A stretch of DNA of 64,000 bases, taken from positions 930,001 to 994,000 of the forward strand of contig MJGA01000004.1 in assembly GCA_001910725.1 (NCBI GenBank), given 5' to 3'. The first letter of the stretch is position 1. Every line of letters starts with the position of its first letter. The notes beneath the pieces were generated by a model. The model was not told the DNA's origin and did not search any database. It worked only from the letters and a program-made list of their open reading frames with translations. Below, one piece after another: positions 29,811 to 41,286 of the stretch. This DNA is from Phanerodontia chrysosporium (lineage: Eukaryota; Basidiomycota; Agaricomycetes; Polyporales; Phanerochaetaceae). The position numbers and the translations under genes are program-made.

Positions 29811-31476
29811 CTACCAGCTGAGAACAAATGTTGGAGGGTGATTCTCTACAAAAGATATCACTTCCTCTGCAAGTTCCTCGGAATCAATAACACGACAGAT
29901 CCTTTCCACGGTTTCAGAACTGAGCTGGTGATGCTCCTCAAATGCCATAGCGGCATTCTCGGCGTCATCTCTGAAATACTCATGCACTGTCTCGATGACC
30001 TTGGAAAAATTGCGACCCCAAGAGTAACCCAACATCTCGACCCTCCAGAAGGGATCAAGGAGGACGGTGGATCCAAACTAGTATAACCATCAGTTGCCAC
30101 ATTGTTAATGCAGCCATGCCACCTACCGCATTGTACATTGTCAAAAGACGATTTCTTGCGGTGACCACGATTTCTTGGCGCTTCTTCCACATTCTGAAGT
30201 CTTCCTTATGCTCCTCGAGCACTTTGCATCCGACTTTTCGCCCTTCGTAAGCCGACCTGTACTCAGGCAGTCTAGCAAAGACACTTCTGTAGAACTGTCC
30301 TTTGGTGCGCAGACTGCCAGTGCCGGTAAAGGTCTTCCATTCCATGGCGAAGCGCAGGACCTCCAAGGTATTGATCAGTCCATGAATATACGCTGACCCG
30401 ATGTCGTCCGCCATGAAACGTGCAATCCTCTGTATCACGGTCAACACTGTCATCATCGATAACTAGTGATCCTCACCTGATGACGCTCAATCAGCCGCAT
30501 GGTGATATCACCAAAGCGTTCCACATTGTGGCAGGTGGCCACCCATGTCTTCCCTTCCAAGCGCTCAGGGTGTGCATACGGCTCTAGAGCAACCCGCTGA
30601 GGGATATATAATTATTGCACCGATGAACTGCGCAACACACACGACTTACCCAGGATTCTGTAGTCTCTTGAGAGAAGCCTCGTAGGATGCGCGACAGGGC
30701 TGCCTCTTCCATCTGAACCCGTTTCAACGGTTTACCATGGTGGATCAATCGTACGAACTCCTTAATCGTTACGGTTGCCTCTTTTCCCAGGGAGAGAACG
30801 GCCTGAACACGTCTTTCCAGCGCCTGTGCGAGGCAATGAGATCACGCCAGGACGGTGACTGACTACACACCTCCGACCCTTCAGGTGCAGCCTGTGCCTC
30901 TTCATTGTCCTCCTCGCGTGGCTGCTCAACAACCCCCTCCTCTTCCTCGTCATCCTGACCTACCCTCGACTTGGTGTGTATCTTTTTAGATGCAGGCTGC
31001 TCGACGCTACTCTGTGTATCAGCCTGCGATGTATCAAAGAACAAGGGCATTTTGTGGCGCCGGTTGTTGTGTCCTTCGAGTGCTCTTCGCTTGAGCGAAT
31101 TTGGTGAATGCATCCCTATAACCCCAATTAGCAATGTCAAGCAAGTTCGGATAAGTACATGAGGTACCAGAAGTGTCCTGGGACGTACGACGCGGGGGCG
31201 TATGTGGTGAACCTATATAGAGGTCAGATTGCCTCCGAGACATAAGGATTATGAGTAGTCACCACGGTTTGACTGACTCCCTCCCGTTCCAGATTTGCTG
31301 GGCTGTGGGCCAACGTTATCCACGATACGCTGCAACTCGTCCTGCATTCTCGCATAGATCTTCTTTGCCTCAGGCTCGGCGTCAGGTGAAGGTGGAGGTA
31401 CTGGCCATGCTTTGTTGATGGCACGAGCATGGCAGTAGACAGCATAGCTGGGAGGTGTGGACATGGTGTTGTGCAA
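29811..31476 (-). CDS. Fungal orphan protein, multi-exon
   Basis: The gene begins near 31476 (MSTPPSYAVYCHARAINKAW), continues through an acidic stretch (DEEEEGVVEQPREEDNEEAQ), EATVTIKEFVRLIHHGKP, a helical region with YRSAYEGRKVGCKVLEEHKE and ARNRLLTMYNA, then after a roughly 48-nt intron FGSTVLLDPFWRVEMLGYSW, ending ENHPPTFVLSW at 29811. Parts are separated by short introns that I could place only approximately. The pattern recalls a widespread Agaricomycete family of unknown function that is often found near JmjC and transposase genes. No catalytic motif is visible. Confidence 0.55.
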
Positions 31477-31821
31477 CGAGCGACAGACCTCACCATCTGC
31501 ATTATATATCCTCGATGTACAGGAAGTACCTGCGGAGTCTCAACGACATTGCCTGAAAACGGAAGTATCAGGACACTGACGTCATGATTGAAGTGCGAGG
31601 GCACTTCGATTCTCTCAGAGGGCAACATTTATCGGTGGGCCAGGCTGTGCGCAAGAGTCCGGCCGTAATAACTCAATCATCGCTCGTGTTAAGCGTGAGG
31701 GGGTTTACTTGGGGGAGCGTCTGCAAGTGTGCTTACGTAAGCCATCACGTCTTGCACGCGAGGCACTGCCTTGTTCCACACGAACGCGTGTTCGTCTGCA
31801 CTCGACTGGCAACCATCTAAA

Positions 31822-34169
31822 CATGCCAATCCAAAGCAAACCCTGCTCTGTGTACAAGGCCTTACCTAGGTGTCACATCTGTGCTTCTCAACAAGGCAAA
31901 AACTCTGCCAATGGCGAGGACTGTATATTCCAAGGTACATCGAATGACATTGCTGTCTGTGCACAAGGCTGACACCCCTGACATCCCTGTCTAGATTTCA
32001 GAGTTATAGACCATGGCGAGATTAGCTTCTCTGAGGGCCCTGCATGTTCAGAGCCTCCTGCAGCAATGAAATTTGACCATGACTTGTCTCTTGCTGATGT
32101 AGTCCGCGTGCGTATCGCTCCAGAAGCCCTTCCTATACGTGGTACTCATAGTACTCACAGCGTCAACTCGCTCCACATGTTGCTGCCTGGGCACAGACCA
32201 ATCTCGACTTTGAGAATAGATGGACTTCGCCAGTCATCAGACGCAACTTGTCTCCGACAGTCCGGGAGCTCTGCGGTGCGTCAATGCTTGAACCCAGCAT
32301 GGCAGATGTCTCATAGCCAGAAAGATATTTGCAATGCATCTCTCTTCGATCCGCACGCCATGTGTCGTCACTGCGGCGTAATGCTCTGTCTGCACTGTTT
32401 TGACCGGAAGAATCTAGATCTTGAAGGCAGGTCATGGCGTTCTCTATGTGATGTATCAACCCACTCATGATGACGCACAGTCTGCACATCCCATAACGGC
32501 CATGATTGGGCTGGCAAGACCTGGGCTGCCCCTCGTGTCTGGGAGAAACTCATCGAAGAGGCCACTGCGATTGTTGAACGCGGCCCTATTATGCATCAGC
32601 CTGAGAGTAACCGGGTGAAGCAGATGCTTGATAACGCTAAAGCACCTCATAGGCGCATACCGCTTATCCCTGCTCGATCTAATGACTTTGATGCCTTGTA
32701 CAGACAAGGTATTCCCGTGGTAGTGAGCTCGTCTGTTCAAGTGACCTGGCTGACTCCAACACGCTTGCTGGATTTGCACGGCGATGCCACGGTCAGTTGG
32801 AAGAAGATCATGAAGAACAAGGCTACATCACACACTGGTTCACTCAAGCGATGGGTGCAGGAAACTGAAGCTCATGAGCACAGCACAAAGGACTATAACT
32901 TGGATCTTCGAGTAAGCGACCAGGTTCTGAGATTGCCTGAATATTCTGACCCACAATGACAGGACTACCCCTCAGAAAACTCGTTCAAGGAAGTCCTTGA
33001 GCCGGTGCAAATCGAGTTTGACCAATCATTGCCTCAACGTTCAAAAACGACTCCGACAGGGGTAGAAAATCTCGTGGCCCATTGGCCATACGCCTCCGCC
33101 GAGGGTACTACGCCCTGGCCACAAGAGGCTCGAATGCGTCCAGATTTAGGTATGCCGTCAAGGTTTGGTTCTGCTGGGCGGCCTCACTGATACCACCGGG
33201 CAACAGGGCCAAAGGTGTACTGGGGCACAGCAGATCGTTTGGGGCAGGGGACTACATCCCTGCATCATGACCAAACAGCTGCTGTGAACTTGCTAGGGTA
33301 TTGCACGCCCAATGCGGATGGCCAGATGCTAGGGGCCAAATGGGTCATCTTCGCTCGCGAAGATGGAGAACGCCTGTCAGAGTGGCTGGAGGAGAACGTC
33401 CCAGATTGCCCTACAAACCCGACCCACGACAGGCAACTGTTTGTCAACGGCGACATGCTTGATGGTCTTAAAGTGGCGGGCATCGTACCGTTCATATTTA
33501 CACAACAGCCAGGCCAGTTTGTCTTTATTCCTGCGGGTTGTGCTCATCAGGTTTGTGTTATTCATCTTGTCTGCCCTTCCACGCATTGACCGAGTTCAGG
33601 TGCAAAACCAGGCCACGTGCATCAAGATTGCAGTGGATTTTGTGACGGTCTACGATCTCAATGCGACCACGAAAGCCAGTCGAGAGATGCTCGACGCAGC
33701 TCGGAACATTGAGGATGTCATCCGCCTGTCGACGACGGTATACTATGCCTGGCGTTCCCTGTCGCATTTACCCATGCCCGAGGCTCCGACCCAGAAGCGA
33801 CGGCAGCAAAGTGAAGGTCAAAAAGCAGGAGAACGTGCGCGCATGGCGGCGAAGAGAGCCAAGACAACTAACCAGGCGCATTATCGCTGCCCTGACATTT
33901 CGTGTGCGACATGCTACCGCCTCTTCCAAATGAAGGGGATGTTTGATCACATGTAAGTACATCCATGTGAATGGATGCATTATCTCATGGGCACATACAG
34001 TCAGGGCGTCCACAAGTATACAATTCCTCGTGAGGAATGGGACAGAATATCCTCACCACTGCACACGGAAGTTACTGATCGCAGCAAGATGTCGGAGGTG
34101 ACCTCACAGCAGAGGGAGCCATACTTGGCATGGATTCGCAATGCTCCTACCACTTCGACCTCGGGGTGA
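31822..34169 (+). CDS. JmjC-domain protein of the KDM3/JHDM2 style
   Basis: The ATG at 31822 opens with a Cys pair (CHICASQQGK), then after two introns a KDM3-type zinc region CNASLFDPHAMCRHCGVMLC, a linker, and a JmjC domain. The iron-binding HxD is in GTTSLHHDQTAAVNL, the substrate Lys in AKWVIFARE and the second His in FIPAGCAHQ, followed after an intron by QATCIKIAVDFV. A C-terminal CPDISC...H...H finger follows (33890-34020). All catalytic positions are present and the frame appears continuous. Relatives remove methyl groups from histone H3 lysine 9; activity here is inferred. Introns are about 50-60 nt; exon edges in the 32268-32480 region are approximate. Confidence 0.75.
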
Positions 34170-34660
34170 ACACTTTCGGAACTTTTCTTGTTTAAAATTG
34201 TGTCAATAGTGATTATATTATGCACGAGCGCATGATGGCATTAGCAACGTCTCAAATAACGCAAGAGGTCGGCACAGCCAGGTAGTCCTTCATGCGCCCA
34301 ATGGCACTGCACTCCAAGATGGCCATGCGTCGTACATGGTCCATGGACAGACAAGAACACTAAATTCAGAGAAGGAAAGAATGAGAACAAACTATATTCT
34401 TTGTTCCATGAGGGTAGAAGTGAGGAACAAAGGTAGAGGGCGCGCGGCATCTGGGGAGCGCGCGCGCGAAGCAAATGGAGATATCTGAGGCTGGTGTTCA
34501 AAAGGGGAAGAGCGCCCACTTGGTGGCGCACTCATACGGAAAAGGCAAGTGAGAAGAAAGGAGAGGAAAAGAGGGAAAATGTCCGAGGGAAATGTCTGTG
34601 AGTAACCGCAGGGTTACAACACCCTCCCGTCCCTCTCTTCCTTAGTTGTGCATTGTCTTG
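34170..34660. other. Intergenic region between convergent genes
   Basis: The stretch is purine-rich from 34540 and contains GCGCGCGC-type words near 34440-34470. No gene is recognised. Confidence 0.4.
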
Positions 34661-35537
34661 TCATCTTCGGCGTCGCTTGAAGGCCAAGTAGGATGGGCTG
34701 CACCCGGGAACCTCGCTTGTATCTCGATCTTGTATTGGGGTACGAGGACGCTTTTGGAACACTGTGAACGGATTAGCATATTCACGTAGTTCATAAATGA
34801 TGGACTCACAAGCTGCAATGGGTGAAGTGTAGTGTCTGTTGGCATGGCCAGATGAGCGGTGGCGAGGCAGGATCGGGGGAGGGCTATGGGGAGGTGTGCA
34901 TTTCGGGGTTATGAATGATGGGGATGGCTGCCTCCTATACCTATCTCCCTCACTGCTTGATACCTGTTGACTGTTGTCACAAAGTCCAGAGCATAAAGCG
35001 TGCATGAAAACATACCGCACTGGATGGCGTTGTGTAGACATCACTATGCCCCAGGTTATCCCTGCGCTCACGGATGTCATCTCGCACAACTCGATAGCTT
35101 TCCTCCAACTCCTTACGATCCTGGCACACCTTCGCCCATCGGTCGTGCACGGCAAAGAAGGATAACAGACTGTGTTCAACACGGGATGTCTCCCGTAGAG
35201 GTCGCATCTGCTGGTGGTCTGTCTCTAGTTCCTGTGCAAAACTTGCGAGGTATTCTTGGATTGCGATTTGCTGGTCTTCACTCCCACCTAATTCCCCATT
35301 CTCGAGGGCATCCAGCCTACCCACTGTATCCCCCATCTGCCGTCTAAAATCAGTACACTCGCCCTCCATTTCCCTTCGGCACTGATCCAGGCATTTAGAG
35401 GCACCTTCAATAGCCTCAACGAGTTTGAGAACGTCTTGCTTGTCCATGGGCGTGTAATGTATAGGGAAAGGAGAGGTAGTGGCGGCTGGGGCAAGGTTTT
35501 TGGAGTCGAGGGGAAGAGAACGAGGGACGCGGCTCAT
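34661..35537 (-). CDS. Coiled-coil orphan protein
   Basis: The ATG at 35537 (or 35447) starts a protein with MDKQDVLKLVEAIEGASKCL and a long charged helix through LETDHQQMRPLRE and KELEESYRVVRDDIRERRD. Short introns follow and the C-terminus is Ser/Pro-rich (TPPHSPPPILPRHRSSGHA), ending in KRRRR or, in another frame, in PTWPSSDAEDD. The splice pattern after 35030 is uncertain, so the last third is approximate. It is divergent from the F-box gene at 35899, with the composite regulatory region between them. Confidence 0.5.
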
Positions 35538-35669
35538 GGGCAACGGTTATAAGAGTCTGAAAAACAAGGTTCAGATGAAGGGAGATGACGACGGAGGGAC
35601 AAATGGAGCTGAGAAGGGAAGGGTGGGCGCACATACAAGAAAGGAAGGAGTGTCGGGCGCGTGGATCCC

Positions 35670-35775
35670 TCCGAGCAGCCTCCGAGTCCGAGCAGCCTCC
35701 GAGCAGCCTCCGAGCAGCCTCCGAGCAGCAAGTCACATGGCACATGGCACGTGATGTCATAGCGGTGTGACTTGC
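35670..35775. promoter_or_regulatory. Composite regulatory region: TCCGAGCA array plus CACGTGATGTCA
   Basis: Five copies of TCCGAGCAGC (35670-35729), mostly on an 11-bp period, are followed by CACGTGATGTCA at 35748-35759. That site is flanked by a perfect 10-bp inverted repeat, GCAAGTCACA (35728-35737) and TGTGACTTGC (35766-35775). The region lies between two divergent genes. The same 12-bp word next to the same core array recurs at 49.4 kb. CACGTGA is typical of bHLH and TGATGTCA of bZIP binding; this is inference. Confidence 0.6.
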
Positions 35776-35898
35776 GATATCGCTGGGACGTGTCGAGACG
35801 CGTGAGCAGGAGAAACGCAAAGTATTAGTGCTTTTTCCTATCCACCACTATGCAACTCAGTAAGTCCTTTCCTCTAGTTCAATCTGTAGAGCACCATC

Positions 35899-37140
35899 AT
35901 GACTGATGTTGCAGGTGCTGTCAGTCGCGTAACCAACCTCGCTGAGATGATAAAGATTATTGCGGAGCATTGCGACAAACCTACACTCTTTCACCTGTGT
36001 CATGCCAATCGCACATGGAGAGAATCTGCCCTAGACCAATATTTCCGAGAAGTAGACAATATGTGGGCCTTGGTATTCTTTGCCTTGCCATGGCATTTGG
36101 ATGCCTCTGGGCGTATTCAGGTGAGCGCATATAGCCAGCCTTAACTTGAATTCACTATATGATTGTGTTAGGCGGGAATCCCCACGGCAGAGAACATTGT
36201 CTTCCTTCTTTCCTTGACCCATCGTGTCCAAACGTGGATCATATCCGCGGATACCGAGAACCCAGGATGGCGTCGCGGACGATGGAACAATCCCTGGGTC
36301 CTCCAACCTCTGGGTCTGCCAGGACTACGGCGTAATCTTACCTGGGAGGTAGATCCTCTTACAACAATCCTCAAGTACACTGGCAGCATCCCCACACCAT
36401 TTCCAAAGCTCGTCAACCTGGACATTCATCTGTATCAGCTTAGCTGGAGCCCTGTCCACCATCTGTCCTCAGTTTTTCCCGACCCTGTCAACGCGGGACA
36501 TCTCACCGTAACCTCCGCCACCCAGGAGGACGTCCACACCATCCTTCAGTTCGGCTTTACACGCATGAAGTCTCTCTCAGTTTTGGCCGGTCCTAGTAGA
36601 CTTGGCAACACCAAACCAGCAACGCCACTCTGTTCTCTGTACATCTCCAGTCTGCAAGGCTTGTCGACCATCAGCACTTTGACCTCTCTCGAACTGCCCA
36701 CCGTTTGCATTCATCACATCCTTGCTGAACTTCAAGAAATGCAGAACCTGCGCTCTTTGAAGTGTCGCCTAGATTGTCGCAAGACCTTGGAATCCCATCT
36801 CCGAGGAAAGCTCTCTCATATCCAACGGCTCACTCTATTCTTTTCTGCAGCACACACATCAGACCTCGCTGACTTCCTCATCATTGCAAGCCTTGATCGC
36901 CTTGAGAGACTTGCACTCATATGCGCAGGCACCCTCGAAAATATTGAAGACCACGATATGCACCTTTGGGAAGGCTGGTGCTTCTTTCCAATGCAAGCGG
37001 ACTGCATGAAACCTGAAGATATGGATCGTCTTCGTGGCATAAGAGCCTCGCTCCCCGGCACCCTTCAGCATGTGGTCCTCGAGGAAGCTGCAAGTGTTCT
37101 GCCTATACCTCTGCAAGTCGGTTGCTCACCAGAAATATAG
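35899..37140 (+). CDS. F-box/LRR-type protein
   Basis: Two exons (35899-36120 and 36172-37140) joined by a 51-nt intron give 396 residues. The start reads AEMIKIIAEHCDKPTLFHLC with SALDQYFREVD, the helical F-box-like opening of many Agaricomycete proteins. The rest contains irregular leucine-rich segments (LVNLDIHLYQLSWSPVHHL, TLTSLELPTVCIHHILAEL, LERLALICAGTLENIEDHD). Such proteins often serve as substrate receptors of SCF ubiquitin ligases and form very large families in this class. No damage is visible. The promoter lies in the composite region upstream. Confidence 0.7.
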
Positions 37141-37557
37141 ACCAATGTTGTGGAGCTGAAGATGCTTTAAGACCCACCTCTCACGAAGGCGGTGTTATAC
37201 AACATACCCGGGTAACCCTGCTTCCTGCAGAGTCACCATCTTCGGACTCACATGGACCATTATGTAATCCTATGACTCTCGTTTCCTCTCATCTCGCTGT
37301 GTTGTAGATTAGACACCACCACGAATTGTACAGCTCTGTACCGTTCTATTGTTATCCTGCTTTTGCCCCTCCCTGCCTGCACTTGATGCTGCGCACTTAC
37401 ACGGCCTGTGCTGACACTGGAGCTCCTCAACCTCTGCGAGCATGAGGGCAAAGTTGACAACCTTGCTGAGGCTGCGCCCACAGTCTACATAGCCATCCAG
37501 TCAAGTAACCGAAGAAGCATGCACAACAAAGCTCTAGAATGGCTGAATTTATGTATG
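37141..37557. other. Intergenic region between convergent genes
   Basis: No gene or clear signal is seen; frames here are short. Confidence 0.4.
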
Positions 37558-39215
37558 CTAAGCACCAAAAACAGCGACATGATCCTGAACAAGTTCGTCT
37601 ACATGAGAAAAGAGACCCAAGGCAAAATTGAGACGCTTTGTTTTACGCTCCATCCACAACTTACGGAAAAGAGCTGGATTTGTCTTCTTCAAATTCCCCT
37701 CCGTGCGAAAGCCATATTCCACCCATCGAAACAGCCCCCCGGCTGTGTAATAAACCAGGGAACGACGCCGTTCACCCTCTGCAATGGGTGTGTTGCCATG
37801 CCTGACTACAGCAGATGGTAGGAGAATCGTTGATCCAGCAGGAAACTCAGCGACCACTCCAAACTGCTGGAGGATGAGGTGGCCACCAGCCCTGTGGTCG
37901 AACTCCCCTAGGGATTGAATTGCGCACCATCCGAATGCCAGGTTATTGTGGTCGTTATGCATGTACGACACGCACTGCTTGCCTGTACTATTGGTTTTGT
38001 TTGCCCAGATCGTACCGTAGAATGGCGGCACCAGGGTGGGGTCGTGGTCGTACAGCTTCTGAAGCGTGTCAACATAGTATTTGTAGAGCTTTGGCGCATA
38101 AAACGCAAAAGCGCCTACCAAACATCCGCATCATAAGGCACAATATTGCATACAAGAAATGACAGCCCTTACCATTTGCAACTGACCCCATGCGCTGAAC
38201 AGCAGGGTTTTCATTGAAGCGACGCAGTGCTTCCTGGTTCTTTGGCGTATGGGAAAGATTCATGGGTCTCTATTACGCAGGAAATCAGTGGGAATCACTT
38301 GGCAATATAAACGCACATACCCTCTGGCCGCCTCCAAAAGACGGCCCTTCGCTGGCAGCTGCATACTTCCCCCGTCGGTTGACTGTGCTTCCTTGCTTGG
38401 AAGATAGTTTGGGCAGCACCTCATTGTCGCCCCATTCGAGCTCTTCATGTAATTGGTCGAGCGCACCTTCTACTTGCTGCAGTGTGTCAGCCCATGGCTC
38501 ACGACCTTCGACTTCAGCAGGTCTTCCAACTAGTACGCCGATAATGCGCCTATGCTTGTCAACCAAGATGACAGGCTTTCTGGGAGACAAGTCAGCACAG
38601 GCATATTAAACAGCATGATAGCTTACATTCCATCCCATTCAATGAGGCGTAACCCCATGGGACCCAACGCCTCTTGAAGGGACACAAGACGTGTAGCCTC
38701 CTTCTTGTACAAGGCACGCCACGCTCCCTTACATGCGCCCAAGCCACCAGCGTCGGCCTGAATGTCCTCTACAGCAACGACTTTGAATCTTCTTGACAGG
38801 GATAGACGAACCCGGTACTTCATGGCAGGGGTAAACCGGGATGTACGTTCTGCGGCACGGGTGGCAGACTTGGCCTTCCGGCTGTAATATCGAGATTTGT
38901 TGCTGCGCTTCTTAGCAGCAGTGGCGACAGCAGCGGACACAGCCTTCCGCCGATTCGTGGGACGCTTCCATGTAGGCGGGGCAGTAGGTCGCTCAGGCAT
39001 CTGCGAACCTGAAGCACCCTTGCCGCCGCAGTCGCTCTCGTGCGATGAGGCGTCTTCAGAATCAGATTCAGCAGCATCTGACGCATCGCCTGGTGTTGGT
39101 GACGCATCCTGCTGAAGCTCACAGTCCAGCTCGTGGTCCAGGATTTCTTGAATGCCTCTGGCAAAATCCACTGCCAACGAGTAGGCTGTGTGCTCCAAAA
39201 AATCGCTGGGCGCAT
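37558..39215 (-). CDS. TET/JBP-type 2OG-Fe(II) dioxygenase, fungal lineage
   Basis: The N-terminal exon (about 39215-38623) is acidic then Lys/Arg-rich, followed by KPVILVDKHRRIIGVLVGRP, a linker exon, NLSHTPKNQEALRRFNENPA, and a catalytic exon from about 38108. Catalytic features: MHNDHNNLAFGWCAI supplies HxD, GGHLILQQFGVVAEFPAGST a conserved core, SAVVRHGN the distal His, RRRSLVYYTAGGLFRWVEYG the 2OG-binding Arg. These match the fungal TET/JBP expansion, whose members oxidise 5-methylcytosine and often travel with DNA transposons. Start codon is uncertain because the first exon lies near a tandem array. No frameshift is seen in the catalytic part. Confidence 0.7.
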
Positions 39216-39297
39216 GGTCTATGGAACGTAGTAATCAGTGCAATTCGAAACAATTCATGTGGTTGAGGGTAATAAATACGTCACAAAGCTATAGCCA

Positions 39298-39772
39298 TGC
39301 TGAACATACTTAGCCGTATTTCAAGCAGTGAACCTCTAGCGCGGGCCCATCACAATCAAGAAATACAGCGCCATACATCCAGGCTTTGGCCATAGTACTG
39401 GCGAAGAAAAGAAGGAGTCAAGCTGAACGTACTTAGCCGTATTTCAAGCAGTGAACCTCTAGCGCGGGCCCATCACAATCAAGAAATACAGCGCCATACG
39501 CCCAAGCTTTGGCCATGGTATGGAGAAGGAAGAAAAAGAGCAAGCTGAACGTACTTAGCCGTATTTCAAGCAGTGAACCTCTAGCGCGGGCCCATCACAA
39601 TCAAGAAATACAGCGCATACATCAGCTTTGGCCATAGTACTGGCGAAGAAAAGAAGGAGCCAAGCTGAACGTACTTAGCCGTATTTCAAGCAGTGAACCT
39701 CTAGCGCGGGCCATCACAATCAAGAAATACAGCGCCATACGCCCAAGCTTTGGCCATGGTATGGACGAAGGG
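39298..39772. repeat. Tandem array of four units of about 122 bp with dimer substructure
   Basis: Units start at the GCTGAAC words near 39298, 39422, 39543 and 39663. Each contains CTTAGCCGTATTTCAAGCAG and GCGCGGGCC. Units 1 and 3 share the ATAGTACTGGCGAAGAAAAG ending, and units 2 and 4 share GCCCAAGCTTTGGCCATGG, so the array seems to have grown as a pair. On the minus strand each unit has a short ORF beginning MAKAWAYGAVF. The array lies just upstream of the TET-like gene. Confidence 0.8.
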
Positions 39773-40081
39773 AGGGAATGCAACATCAGGCTTTAAGGGA
39801 GGCACATACCTGGGTGCACCATCTCTACAATATACGCCAGCACAGGAGCCGTTGGTGATGGATGGAATGGTGAGAGATGCGTTCGTCGCAGCGTTGGTTG
39901 GAAAGAGGGGCGGGATGACACGCTGGCGCACGCGACAACATGGATTCCCCGAAGCGGCAAGTGCCGAGCGCCCGATGCGTCTCGGAACCGGAGCGCTATG
40001 CCATGGATCGCCTGCCTATCCAATCCCAGACAGAATGATGCAGCCGCGCCCATGCATTGCACCCACGCTGAAGCCCGAATA

Positions 40082-40660
40082 TCAACTCGAAACACGAGTG
40101 TAGAGCAGGTTATAGAGAGGGCTTCGCCGAAGTGACGTTCGCCAAGGTGACGGTGCCGAGGCAGGCCGCGGCAAGCCAGGGGGACCACCGCGCCAGTGGT
40201 GCTCAGGCGTTTGAGCACGGAGCGCAGGCGCTGCACGAGGTCGTCGACGTCGCCGGCTCCGGCGAGCCACGCGTCGAGGAAGGCCACCGTGCACGGCGTC
40301 ATGGGCTCGTTGGCGAGCGCGAGTTCGTCCCCGTGCTGGATGTAGCTCAGCGCAGCCCTGACAACGGCGGGGCGCAGATCGCGCCTCGACACAGTCAGCT
40401 GCCGCGCAGAGTGGAGAAGAGCAGTCGTGCGGACTCGAGCCGTCCCCCGCCTCGGGTGAAGAAGAACGACGCCCCGAGCACCAGCGTCGGGTCTTCCCGA
40501 GCGACGACACGGTCGCACAACTGGTGCGCGATGGAGGATTTCCCGAGCCCGACCCCGCCGGTGAGCAGGTAGACTGGCTGCGGACAGCCTTCTGGCAGCT
40601 CCCCGTCCATCCACGGGAAGATTTCCTTGAGCAGCGCCTCCATCGCCGAGTTGGAAAATG
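40082..40660 (-). pseudogene. NACHT/STAND NTPase fragment
   Basis: The P-loop is clear in VYLLTGGVGLGKSSIAHQLC, followed by GASFFFTRGGGRLESARLLF. The frame must shift by one base near 40395 to continue with QLTVSRRDLRPAVVRAALSY and DELALANEPM. The N-terminal effector domain and the repeat domain are missing. NACHT proteins in fungi act in self/non-self recognition and are numerous in this class. Confidence 0.6.
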
Positions 40661-40683
40661 CCCAGGCAACTCACCAGTACAAC

Positions 40684-41286
40684 ATGCCTGTCGGCTCGAC
40701 TGCCTACCCCCGCTCTCTCCTACACCCAAACGCCCACCGTCGCTTCCTCCACAATCTCGACAAAGCCATCACCGAATCCGAACAGGAGGACGCCTCCGTC
40801 GACCCCATTTTGCAGAGCAAGCACGTAGGGCCAAACGCCCGCCGGCGCATGGAGGCCGAGGCAAAGGAGCGCATGGAGGAGGAGCAGCGCGAGGCCCGCC
40901 GGAACGCCCGCCGCCCGCTCGGGCGCCTCGGTGCGAACGAGAAGGAGCGCGAGGGCGGGCCCGCGATGGGCAGCCTGGGCTTGCGCGGTGGCAGCAGCAG
41001 CAGTGTCCTGGACATGCGAGAGGCGCCGCGCGGCGGTGCAGAAAGGGAGCGCGAAGGTACAGGTCTCCCCATCACTCTCGCGCCTCCGCCGGGCTCTCAG
41101 CGAGACAGTCGCAGTGCATCCTCTCCGGCGCCCTCCATCGTTGTGACGACGAACGGGGGGAGCACGCGCCTGCGCATCAAGCCGCCCGTGCCGCCTGCGC
41201 ACGAGCCGTCCCCGCCGCCGCCGTCGCCGGAGCGCGAGCACCGAACGCGAGCGCGAGGGGGAGAAGGAGAGGATGCTTTCGCTTGA
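40684..41286 (+). CDS. Orphan protein with charged helix and Pro/Ser-rich tail, possibly partial
   Basis: An ATG at 40684 starts a frame with MPVGSTAYPRSLLHPNAHR, a charged helix rich in Arg and Glu (RRMEAEAKERMEEEQREA), then low-complexity sequence. An internal GT-AG pair (41059-41101) could be an intron. More sequence in other frames follows (an ERE-rich stretch at 41280-41335, then GKELQIIHVDTPEGNGQ at 41410-41460), so a larger gene may be broken here. The family was not recognised. Very high GC leaves long open frames on the opposite strand, which I consider shadows. Confidence 0.4.
   Translation: MPVGSTAYPRSLLHPNAHRRFLHNLDKAITESEQEDASVDPILQSKHVGPNARRRMEAEAKERMEEEQREARRNARRPLGRLGANEKEREGGPAMGSLGLRGGSSSSVLDMREAPRGGAEREREGTGLPITLAPPPGSQRDSRSASSPAPSIVVTTNGGSTRLRIKPPVPPAHEPSPPPPSPEREHRTRARGGEGEDAFA

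Noticed and set aside
39298..39772. CRISPR-like array
   Set aside because: Units are long, contiguous and without spacers; it is an ordinary tandem repeat in a fungal genome.
39793..40674. Minus-strand ORF of 293 codons as a complete gene
   Set aside because: Only a middle part matches a NACHT protein and in a shifted frame; the rest is unrelated.
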